In this document: in pieces, positions 15,201-24,100 of the stretch
How the letters are laid out: each line of letters starts with the position of its first letter
How positions within the stretch are numbered: the first letter of the stretch is position 1
From: Pectinophora gossypiella
Taxonomy: Eukaryota; Arthropoda; Insecta; Lepidoptera; Gelechiidae
NCBI RefSeq assembly: GCF_024362695.1
Contig: NC_065408.1
Coordinates: forward strand, 14,012,001 to 14,076,000
Direction: 5' to 3'
DNA: 64,000 bases
Position numbers and translations under genes: made by a program
Notes under the pieces: model-generated
Databases searched by the model: none
What the model saw: the letters and a program-made list of their open reading frames with translations, nothing else
What the model was told of the DNA's origin: nothing

Positions 15201-15630
15201 AATTTGTCCCCAAAAGTGCCCTGTTGGAGGTTTACAGTTATCCAATCTAAATCTAAATGTGAGGTTAGGAATGTACTTTCACTTCATTTTTAACAAATAT
15301 ATCGGCTCTTTTAGGTTCTATTTAATTGGGAATCACTTTATAAACATTCTGAGGTGATTAAATACAAAATTGTAAGAGAATATGCTGAGAAATATGATGA
15401 TATAGATGCACTTACCTTCCTTTCTGGTTTTGCTATTTCTGGCAATATGCTGCAAAACGGCTTTATAACTTCGAGGAATTTGACTGCAAACGCAATAAAA
15501 CAACGTTAGACTCAACATTTAACACATAAATACATGATTTGAACACACGGTCTTATTAAAAAATTTCAATACGTGTACACTTATATTTCGGGATATATTT
15601 ACAAAAATAACAAGGATACTCACTTCCCAT
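291..15630 (-). CDS. Sec61alpha: Protein transport protein Sec61 subunit alpha
   Basis: This is the pore subunit of the ER translocon, which passes or inserts nascent polypeptides across the ER membrane. Coding exons in transcript order are 15630-15624, 15483-15416, 15165-15100, 13881-13671, 10553-10392, 9778-9683, 9302-9136, 8305-8165, 1160-912 and 554-291. Each junction has GT/AG and matching phase, giving 1431 nt and 476 residues, the length I recall for the human protein. The protein begins MGIKFLEVIKPF. It contains the family segments [53 protein letters not shown] and GPARAYPVGGLCYYFSPPES, and ends in a short cytosolic tail. The first coding exon is only 7 nt (ATGGGAA). Intron 9 (1161-8164) is about 7 kb and filled by transposons. 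It is divergent from TSR1. Exon edges were set by eye from splice consensus and family alignment. Confidence 0.97.
1428..1650. repeat. SINE tail fragment followed by a repeat-J fragment
   Basis: Positions 1428-1492 match the tail of the SINE at 58450-58778 (shared core CCCACTGCTGGGCACAGGCC). Positions about 1505-1650 resemble the element around 62165-62450 (shared words GTTAGACCAA and ATCGCCATCTATGT). Both are partial copies inside Sec61 alpha intron 9. Confidence 0.5.
2360..2850 (+). repeat. Interspersed repeat E, copy 1
   Basis: The block 2510-2850 is an inverted copy of the sequence at 28625-29035. They share the words GTAGTGTTTTGTGGTTAATG, GGGTGGGGGCTTAGGTTTCA and CTGTATGGGCATAGTTCCCT. 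The last motif also occurs at about 2367-2410, suggesting a tandem or second partial copy. No coding capacity was recognised. Confidence 0.6.
2900..4756. other. Non-coding interior of the intron transposon
   Basis: Positions 2900-2990 share words with repeat F (30355-30610). Positions 3067-3100 form a perfect 15-bp hairpin with a 4-nt loop. The rest is AT-rich sequence in which I see no gene. Confidence 0.4.
4757..6373 (+). pseudogene. Truncated DDE-type transposase-like gene
   Basis: An intact first exon (4757-5525) joins to 6191-6373 across GTAAGT...TTTCAG with matching phase (AFIK plus H). The N-terminal part is acidic and basic low complexity. The middle has the block DGLPTFKSSKVEFWPILC, followed by VGIYCGVGKPQCNEFLRPF and FICDSPARAFIK. 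The second exon has a CPKC zinc-binding pair, then ERTDEGFRNKIYEDHH. I recall this order from transposase-type proteins common in insect and cnidarian genomes, though I cannot name the superfamily. Family members continue with a longer catalytic half. Here the similarity stops near 6373 and no long reading frame follows before 7845, so the gene is probably truncated. The intron carries a MITE (5580-5838). Domestication is possible but unsupported. Confidence 0.6.
5580..5838. mobile_element. MITE family B, copy 1
   Basis: Terminal inverted repeats CAGGGTGTTAG and CTAACACCCTG, with the internal word GGAATTTT or its complement. The left end follows TA, as expected for Tc1/mariner-type ends. It lies within the intron of the transposase-like gene. 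About 259 bp. Confidence 0.75.
8341..8690 (-). mobile_element. tRNA-derived SINE, family K
   Basis: Same order of words as 52370-52710 and 56170-56340 (CAGGGTCCGC, GACAGGTCCGGTTTTTTACA, AGAAGCGACTGCCTGTCTGA). The minus-strand head near 8620-8690 has a B-box-like GGTTCGAATCC. It lies in Sec61 alpha intron 7. The remainder of that intron, to 9135, is AT-rich with nothing recognised. Confidence 0.65.
9420..9620 (-). mobile_element. SINE family K, partial copy
   Basis: Shares TGAGTCACATACCTCAGAAA-like and GCTGGATTCGAACCTGCGAC segments with the other K copies. The tRNA-like head faces right on the minus strand. It lies in Sec61 alpha intron 6. Confidence 0.55.
9784..10040 (-). mobile_element. LINE 3' end (family D), minus strand
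   Basis: Reverse complement of the tail seen at 31410-31590 and 39140-39418 (TAGGGCCCTGTGCCGAGG, GTAACTATGTTACCTACTGA). Only the 3' untranslated part and the last codons are present. It lies in Sec61 alpha intron 5. Confidence 0.6.
10200..10353. mobile_element. MITE family B, copy 2 (degraded)
   Basis: The right end reads CCCTAACACCCTG followed by TA. Internal AAGTGGAATTTTCAGTC matches family B; the left end is poorly preserved. Confidence 0.5.
10660..10990 (-). mobile_element. tRNA-derived SINE tail interrupted by a MITE
   Basis: The segments left (GTTGTGAGGTGGATTACCAA, CCCCTGACATGGCTCATGAA) and right (AACGTGCCTTCTGAAGCACG) are contiguous in other copies such as 58000-58300. Here they are split by the MITE at 10765-10910. 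Confidence 0.7.
10765..10910 (+). mobile_element. MITE family C, copy 1
   Basis: 146 bp with ends CGGTCACGAGC and GCTCATGACTG, flanked on both sides by TA. Non-autonomous and non-coding. It is inserted into a SINE in Sec61 alpha intron 4. Confidence 0.85.
11085..11250 (-). repeat. Interspersed repeat G, minus strand
   Basis: Reverse complement of the block seen at 32893-33139 and 38573-38730. Shared words on the plus strand here are CATAAGGTGCATCA, GTATCAACAG and TACGGATTACGGGCG. Confidence 0.5.
11440..11600 (+). repeat. Interspersed repeat H, copy 1
   Basis: Contains GCAGATGGCATTAACTATTT then GGCCGGACAAATG and GAGCGCTAAGGGCT, as in copies at 50797, 51587 and 55482. Class unknown. Confidence 0.6.
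11757..12010 (+). mobile_element. tRNA-derived SINE
   Basis: The head has an A-box-like TGGTCCAGTGG and a B box GGGTTCGAATCCC, followed by the standard body (TCCCTAGTTTGGTTAGGAC, AAAGTAAGATGATCCGTGCT). It is a pol III-type retroposon, not a functional tRNA gene. It lies in Sec61 alpha intron 4. Confidence 0.8.
12190..12310. repeat. MITE family A fragment
   Basis: One arm of family A: CCTGCAGACACATCTTAATT, then TTTTATTTTAAGTTCTACGT and AAGGGACGG-like sequence. The other half is missing. Confidence 0.55.
12583..12692 (-). mobile_element. tRNA-derived SINE head
   Basis: Minus-strand head with degenerate B and A boxes (plus strand GACTCAAACCTGGACCTGCA and ACTAGACCATGGAGG), like the head of the copy at 58450-58778. 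Confidence 0.6.
13091..13232 (-). mobile_element. MITE family C, copy 2
   Basis: 142 bp in the reverse orientation, ends CAGTCATGAAC and ACTCATGACCG, flanked by TA on both sides. It lies in Sec61 alpha intron 4. Confidence 0.8.
14205..14420 (-). repeat. Probable LINE 3' tail fragment
   Basis: The layout resembles family D tails read on the minus strand (AATATTTATTTTTCAAAATT at the 3' end, an ACAAGGCCCTAG word), but the divergence is high. The rest of Sec61 alpha intron 3 (13882-15099) is AT-rich with nothing recognised. Confidence 0.35.
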
Positions 15631-18100
15631 TTTGATTTATTGAGATTTCACTATCCTAACTATAATATTAACTGATCAATTCGACCAAAACCATTCAACT
15701 TTTGTTCATTAGTAACACTCCACTAGGACTTTTTACGAAAATGAGCCTGCGCAACGCCGCCAACGAGCTGTCTGCGAATGACACGTCCACAACGTCATGT
15801 CACGTGACCCGTGATGTTGGCGTGTATAATGTTGCCTTTTTTAGAAACATTTTTTTATAATTTGGAACAGGATTATTATCTTTTAGTAATTTAGGCAAGA
15901 AGATAAATAATTGTTTTGTAATAATAAAACATAAATATAAATTAGGAAATTGTTTAATAGAACAATTTGGTTCTTTTCGACTTATTTGAAGAGAAGGCAG
16001 AAAAGGAGCACGTAGAAACTTGTACGATAAAGAACCTCAAAGTTACCTTAGTGTTACCTACATTAATAAACTTCCCAAAAGAACGGGTTCCCTAAAAAAG
16101 AAAATAATATAATAATGATGGTATAGATTTTTTATTTAATTTGTAGTACGACAACTAACGTAATAAATGTTATTATTAAGTAGCGTATACGATCACCCGG
16201 GAGTTGTGATCCAAAATAGTATATTTAGTTAGCTCCGCAGCTTTACAAGCTGACAGAAGCTGACGAGCAGTTTTGTAGTAGGTAGGTATAGTAATTTTAG
16301 TTCTTGCATTAAGAAGAGATGGCGCTGAAATCACTTTTACTTTTTATGCACATTATGGCATCGGAAATGTTACTTAAAAGTTGATTGTAGAAGTTGGGCA
16401 AGCGACTAAGGTCCGTGTCCGTAATCGTTCATTTTTTATTTTTCATTTTTATGACCATTCGAGTCCTTTCTCACATACAACACAATCGAGTACTTTCTCA
16501 GTTAATCGAACTGAGTAAGTACCACAGAGTTCAATGACAATACAACGATGCGAAGTAGCAATCCCCGACTCGAAGTACAACGTAGCAATGAAAAGACCAG
16601 CCTTTTTCACAAAAGCGAAGTAAACGAACGACAAGTTGTTTGTGTACGTCTTGGAGGAAGATACCCACAGACCAAGTAGAGATGCTATGCATAAGATACC
16701 CTTTCTCACTTCACTTCTTGTCTTTTATGATTGTATCGTCTGCCAATGTCAAAGTTATGAAGAAAAAACTTAAATTATCGGTTTTATGCTCACATAAATC
16801 ATTTATTATCATTTATCTCAATAAATACGTAGTGGTGCTAATTCCTGTAAATACCATCTAATTTTATTTTAAGTTATATCTGTCCTTTTCTTATCCGCCG
16901 AAAAGGAAAGGGACGGGTAATCGACAAGCATATTTATGGAACACACGTCAATTTTAAGCACAAATCTAAACCAACCGTCTAAAAATTTTACGTCAGTCAA
17001 TAACCCGACACATTAATTTACTCATTCTTCCTAAAATTAAGAGCTGTGAATCATCCGTCCCTTTCCTTTTCGACGGATACGAAAATGACGGATATAACCT
17101 AAAATAAAATTAGGCGGTGTCTGCAGGAATCGGGGCCATTATCTTCTTATTAGTCTGTTTGTTAATCTGTCTTGTGTCAATGTCAAAATCAAACCCATGG
17201 GTTTCCTTCGGGTAATGCCCCCCTGGTGTGGCAGCTTTCGCCGTCCGCAAATACGGGCGGGGCGCGGGGGCGGGCTACGGCGAGCGAAGATCGCCCCTCC
17301 GTATGCCCTGTGAGCCCCATGGGTTTCGTTAGTGGGGTTCCTTTTTATAGTTTGTATTTTTAATTTTTATGATATTACCAGTGTTGCCATAGAAAGATTT
17401 TAATTTACCCATTTATTCAAGCAAATAATGAAAGCAAGGACCACAAAAGGACCAAGTATTAGATTGAAAACGAAAGGAAATAATCCCATTTATTTGCATT
17501 ATTCAAATTATTCGATATAATTTAAGATATTTATTAATGATGAGAAAAATATGCTACTTATATATAAATTAGTTGTTTAAAATTGTTACTATATTATCCG
17601 ATAACTTTCTTTGAACGTTACAGGAACATTAAAATATATCATGGCAAATATACAAATAAAAAGTTTTCTCCTAAGGTTTCCTAAGTGGAAATGAAACAAT
17701 TTTCTAAAGTGATGTGAACGCCCTCTCTGTATAATCCATGTAAGAGCAACATTTGACTCCACGGCTCTTTTTGGCCTAGCTTCAAAGTTTTTATGCCATG
17801 TCTTCATTCGATAATAAAGAAGTTTTTTTTTTATTATCATAATAACATTTTGTAATATTTCTTCAAAGTCATTCGATGTTTTTATTTTTGATGTATATAT
17901 TGTTAGAAAAAGTCTTCCTTCGTTTCAATGGTTTCACAAGTATAAGTTAAATTTCTTATACTTGGTCCTTGGCCTTAGCTTCAGGTCTAAAAAAGAAAAA
18001 TGCCTAATGTCATTTTGTGTAAATGCGGATTGCGGTGTCCATGCGGTGTTATTTTGATTATTTTAAGTTTCTAGCTTTCTCTAAATGAATTGAGAAGAAA
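15631..18100. other. Divergent Sec61 alpha - TSR1 intergenic region
   Basis: About 2.5 kb holding both promoters. No TATA box is evident near either start codon. It includes a family A MITE at 16834-17137 and an isolated GC-rich patch at about 17170-17330. I see no gene in it. Confidence 0.6.
16834..17137. mobile_element. MITE family A, copy 1
   Basis: 304 bp with long imperfect inverted arms. The left begins GGTGCTAATTCCTG and the right ends CAGGAATCGGGGCC. The flanks AGT and ATT differ by two bases, so the target duplication is lost or mutated. Confidence 0.75.
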
Positions 18101-21100
18101 ATGCAGCAAGTTCATCGTGCAGGAACCTTGAAGCAGAGCAACAAGGCTCATAAGTCTCGTCATCGATCGAAGCGAGGCGTATCAGCTGCTGTAAAAGGTT
18201 AGGAACCAATAATATTTTATTTAATATCAATAACTATTATAGATATAATTCGTGTTATTGTGATAAATCATGTTATATACATTATTCTTAAAAAGCTTTC
18301 ATAAAATACATTAATAATTTCATAAATTAAACAAAGAAATCAAAGTTTAAAAACAATTTATTCTTTTCTATTTTTATTACGTTCATAAGTATTTATAATT
18401 TTCATTTGATCTTATTCCCTTAATAACGCTTTTAAACTTCAGAACAATTAAAAAGAAAAAAATATGTTAAAATTGTTATATATCAATCTTAATTTTAGGG
18501 AAGGTAAATGTAAAAGAGTTTGTGCGTCGTAACCGTCATGTTCTGAAGAAGGAGGAACGTCGGCACCAAGCACTGCAACTCCGGAAGAACAAGAGAGAGG
18601 AGGTACTGTCCAAGAAACGTGCCCTCGGTGGTACGAGGAACCCTCCATTCCTAGTATGTGTGGTACCGTTGAATAGACAACTTGATGTACAATCAGCTCT
18701 GGCCATATTGAAGACTTGCTCTGAAGGTGCTGTTGTCAGTCAATCTGACTATGGAATTCTGCATATCAGGTGTGTAAATAAAATTTAAACATAAAAACAT
18801 AGCATCACTCCTGTGTGAAAGGGGTAGGCAAATGTTTAAAGTATCAATAAAAATAAAATAAATTAAAAACCTTTTGTTGATTGAAAATGGTAAATAAATT
18901 GTGTTTCATAAAACATTTTAATTTTCAGTTTGCCCAACTTCAAGCAGCGATTCTCCTTCATATGCCCCGAAGTAGACAATGAATTCAGTCTCTTGGATGC
19001 TCTCAAGATCGCTGATACAGCACTTTTCATAAGCTCAGCATTGGATGAACCGGTTGACGAATGGGGGGAGAAAGTCCTTGCCTTAGCCATGGCCCAGGGT
19101 ATGCCTACGCCGGTCGTAGTTGCCATGGACATCGAAGGAGTCCACCCTAAGAAACGGACAAGCGAAAAGCAAAATGTACAAAAGCTGATCTCAAAATGGC
19201 TGCCAGAAGAAAGAGTCATGCAGCTAGACAAAAGTTCTGATGGCTTGAACTTGCTACGTAGAATTGGTAATCAGAAACGTAATATAATTCATCATAGAGA
19301 AAAAAGACCGCATATGTTAGCTGAGGAAGTAGAATACATACCGGATGCAGAAGGCGATAGTGGTACTTTAAAAGTCAGTGGGTATTTACGTGGTATGCCG
19401 CTTAATGTAAACGGTTTAGTACATATAACTGGCCTTGGCGACTTCCAAATGTCTCAAATTGACGCTTTAGACGATCCCCATCCATTGAACTTGGGTAAAG
19501 AGAATGAGAAATCAGATGCGATGGACGCAGAAGTGATAAAAAGGACAGTGTTGCAAGTAGCCGACCCTGCCAAGCAAGAGAGCCTGCAGTCAGAGAACAT
19601 ACCGGATCCTATGGATGCTGAGCAGACTTGGCCTACCGAAGAGGAGATTGAACAGGCTAACTTAGAAGTAAGTAACACTTTGGTACAATACCACTAACTG
19701 ATGATAAGTCAATGAAACATGGTGTTTATATTGAGCCATGTAAAAAATACTGTGAGACGTTCACAACATACTTACCTGTTTCTAAATAGTTCAACAATAT
19801 GACAACATAATTATTTTTAACCAACTTCAAAAAAAGGAGGAGGTTCTCAATTTGTTGGTATCTTTTTTTTATGTATGTTTAAATACTAGACACTAGACAT
19901 TTAAAAATTTATTTTAAGTCACTTAATTTGTACACAAAAATACAAAAGGATCACAGTTATAAATTTGGACACCTCTTCCATTTCATTAGTTTGAGGCATT
20001 TGTAAATTGGATTTAATCTTTCATCTGTTAAAATGCTAGATACAACAGATGTCCACACGTAAATATAAATTTGTTTACAGACACAAAAGAAAAAGGTGAA
20101 AAAGGTACCGAAGGGCTGGTCTGATTACCAGGCTGCGTGGATTGTGGAGTCTGATGCTGAAGGTGAAGGTTCTGAAGATGGCAGTGAGGTATATATACCT
20201 TTTTTGTTTGTTTCTCAATTGTCTTCAAAAGCAAAGTTTAAGCACCTCCTTGTAAAGACGCGACTGTTAGTCGACACCTGCGACAAAGATTCTGTACTTC
20301 AAATAAAGATTTAAAAAAATACTTCGTGTCAACCTCCCCTAACTTTCTACACTCCTGCCTTGAGCTTGATGAAGCATTTTTTTATATCTTACTAGCGACC
20401 CGCCCTGGCTTCGCTCGGGTGCAATGCTGAGGAAAAAAATAAATTATTTACGACATCACATTAAAGAGCTCAAAAATAGTAGTACTTCTGTACTATTTAA
20501 TGGATGTTATTATACATATAAACCTTCCTCTTGGATCACTCTATCTATTAAAAAAAACCGCATCAAAATCCGTTGCGTAGTTTTAAAGATTTAAGCGTAC
20601 ATAGGGATATAGGGACAGAAAAGCGACTTTGTTTTATACTATTTTTTTATCTAGGCTTGAGCTTAGTTATGCTTTGTAGGGCCAGATATTTCAGTAATAT
20701 CGTCATTCCAACGTTTATAAGAACATTGGCTCCGATTCCTGCTGACTCCTCCTAATTTTATTTTAAGTTATACCTGTCATTTTCTTATCCGCCAAAAAGG
20801 AAAGGGACGGATGTTTGACAACTATTAATTTTTAAACGAATGAATAACTCGGGCGAATAAAATAGGCATCTCGCTGATATACAACCCGTTTGACGCGGCT
20901 GTCAACTTAAATTGTCGTCTGTGCGTTGTCATTTATAAAGTTAGAATCATGACATGATAGCGTGCAATATAAAATGAAGGGTGGGTATTTTGAATTTCTG
21001 CCTATAATTGACGTGTGTTCCATAAATTTTACGTCTGTCGATTACCCATCCCTTTTCGGCGGATAAGAAAATGACAGGTATAACTAAAAATAAAATTAGA

Positions 21101-24100
21101 TGATGTGTACAGGAATCAGCACCATTTTTATTATAATTTAATGTGGGCACATTATTTTCACATTAAGATCATATGAATTGTTCTCAGGACGATGATGATG
21201 ACGAGAATGAAGAATTTATGTCGTGCGAAGACTCAGATTCCGAGCAAGAGAAAGAGGAAGACAACGACTTTGAGTCCGTCACTGAATCTGAAGCTGGGCC
21301 CACCGATGACAAGTAAGTGTAACCTAGAATCGCATAACGGCGCCTAGTAAGCGGTTATTATACGTATACTACCCAATCCACCCAGACTGATGCAAGGCTT
21401 AGAATAAAGAATAATACTACGTATAGAACAGCAACTCTGCTCCCCACCAGCGGCTGAGCTAGGTTTACCTCACCCCCTTCAGTCTTTTTAGTCTTCAATC
21501 ATATGGGCGTCAGACGTCACACACACAGATGCGCGTGTACGGTAACGTCAATGTGTACTGTCTGAGGTGTATGAAGTATCCGGGGTGTGGTCAAGGTCAC
21601 ATTGAGATCGGGAAAATCGACGCTATTAGACTAGTTCGAGATCGTCGTTACCATGGTTACGCCACCAATTTTCTATCAGACCACACGATCCTGACCGCCG
21701 CGCCCGCTGTGACCTTGACTATTTATGCTTGTGCTATTTATTCTATGTGTCCCAATTGAACCATGTCACTTAACAACTTTTCACAGGATACAATATAAAA
21801 ACCTTTCGTTTTGTATTCTCAACAGATACGACGCAACGATAGACGCGCATGAAGAACACGAGATGCTCCAGAAACTAGCAGCGGCCCGGGAAGACAGGCA
21901 GTTTCCGGACGAGGTGGACACTCCCCAGGATGTGCCGGCCAGGGAGCGCTTCATGCGGTACCGGGGACTCGAGTCTTTTAGGTAAGATTTTATTTACATA
22001 CTGTCCGCCCGCGAACTCATCCGCGTCATGATTCTAACTTTAAAAATGACAAACTTTCAACCCGTTTTTTAGTCCCTTGGGGGTTACATTTCGTCAAAAG
22101 TCCAATGAGCATTTACATCCTAAAAGGAACCCCATGCAAAATTTGAGACGCCTAGCATTTGTAGTTCATGAATTTTCCGACAGGAAATTCCACTTGATAT
22201 CAACTCAGAATAATGAGCTGTATCATCCCCCCGGGTATCAAAAGATCACATCATGTGTAGGCGTAATATCGAGGCCTAATATCGGCATATGTGAACCAAT
22301 GGAAGTGGTTTATTTATTGAACATCGTCGCTTCCAGAAAAGCGCGTTTTTGAAAAATCACGTTCTGGAAAATACCACTTGATATTAACTCAGAAACATGA
22401 GTTCTGGCTGAATCATCCCCCTCAGTATTTGGTACGGTGTCACACCAGTACCCTGTATTATCATTATTATCATCACCATAAAAAAAGTAAGATGATTCGT
22501 GTTTCGGAAGGCACGTTAAGCCGTTGGTCCCGGTTACTACTTACTGACGTAAGTACGTTGTCGTTACATAATTCATGTCGGGGGGCCTTTCGCGGCTCAA
22601 CAATCTTACACCAGGGTTGATGGGGTTGGTAATCCACCTCAAAGCCCACACGATAGAAGATCACCATAAATAGTGTTCTGTTCACCTTGTGCACAGGACA
22701 TCACCCTGGGACCCCAAAGAGAACCTGCCAGCAGACTACGCTCGCATCTTCCAGTTCGAGAACTACGAGCGCACGCGCCGACGGGTGTTTAAGGAGAACG
22801 AGGACAGTCTTGTGAACATGGTAAGGAGTTGGGGAGGGGGGATATGTCACTTTAAAAAACATATGTATACTTTTTTTTGAACCATATTGCATTAACTTCT
22901 TTGAAAAATTGACACAGGTACCGATTCCAGTAGGTACACACTGGTGCTAATTCCTGTAAATAACATCTAATTTTATTTTAAGTTATATCTGTCATTTTCT
23001 TATCCGCCGAAAAGGAAAGGGACGGGTAATCGACAAGCATAAAATTTATGGAACACACGTCAATTTTAAGCACAAATCTAAACCAACCGTCTAAAAATTT
23101 TACATCCGTCAATAACCCGACACAGTTAAGTAGACAGCACGTCAAACGGATTGCATACCAGCGACGTACCTTTTGATTCGCCCGGGTTATTCATTAATTT
23201 ACTCATTCTTCCTAAAATTAAGAGCTGTGAATCATCCGTCCCTTTCCTTTTCGACGGATATGAAAATGACGGATATAACTTAAAATAAAATTAGGCGGTG
23301 TCTGGAGGAATCGGGGCCACTGTCTAATTTTCAAGTTATGCCTGTCACACACCTGAGATAACTGTGACACCTCATTTGTTAAATTCCGACAAGTAGTGTG
23401 GAAGTTAGGTGTAACAGACGTGCATATACGTATACAGGGTGTTAGTGACATCGTAACGAAAACTTTGAGTGATGATTCAGACCATGATCCTGAGTTAATA
23501 TCAAGTGGAATTTTCTATCGCAAAAGTATAAAATTGAAAATAATAAAAAAAAAATAAAAAAAAAAACATTAAAAAAAAAATTATCTTTGTGACGGAAAAT
23601 TCAACTTGATATTAACTCAGAATCATGGTCTGAATCATCCCCCTCAGTATTCGTTACGATGTCACTAAGACCCTGTATACATAGCGGTCAAACACATTAC
23701 CCTCCTTTTGCTACGTCGCAGTTGGGTATAAATAATCATATGTCCTTCCAGTACGGATTCTACATCACGATCCATGTGAAAGGCGTTCGCCAGGATCTGT
23801 GGAAGGCGTATCGTGCCGCCAACCCAACAGCTCCTCTGTCTGTATTCGGGTTACTGCCCCACGAGCACAAGATGTCCGTCATGAACGTGGTGCTGAAGCG
23901 CACCGGAGCGAGCGACGAGCCCATCAAGAGCAAGGAAAGGCTCATCCTCCAAGTCGGCTACCGGAGGATCATTGTCAACCCTGTCTTCAGTCACCACACC
24001 AACGGGACCAAGCACAAGGTGCGACGCTTTTTCTTTTTTCTTTTCATTTGTCCAGCTAAGTAACTAGCGAAGTAACTGCCATCCATGGTCCAGTGGTTGA

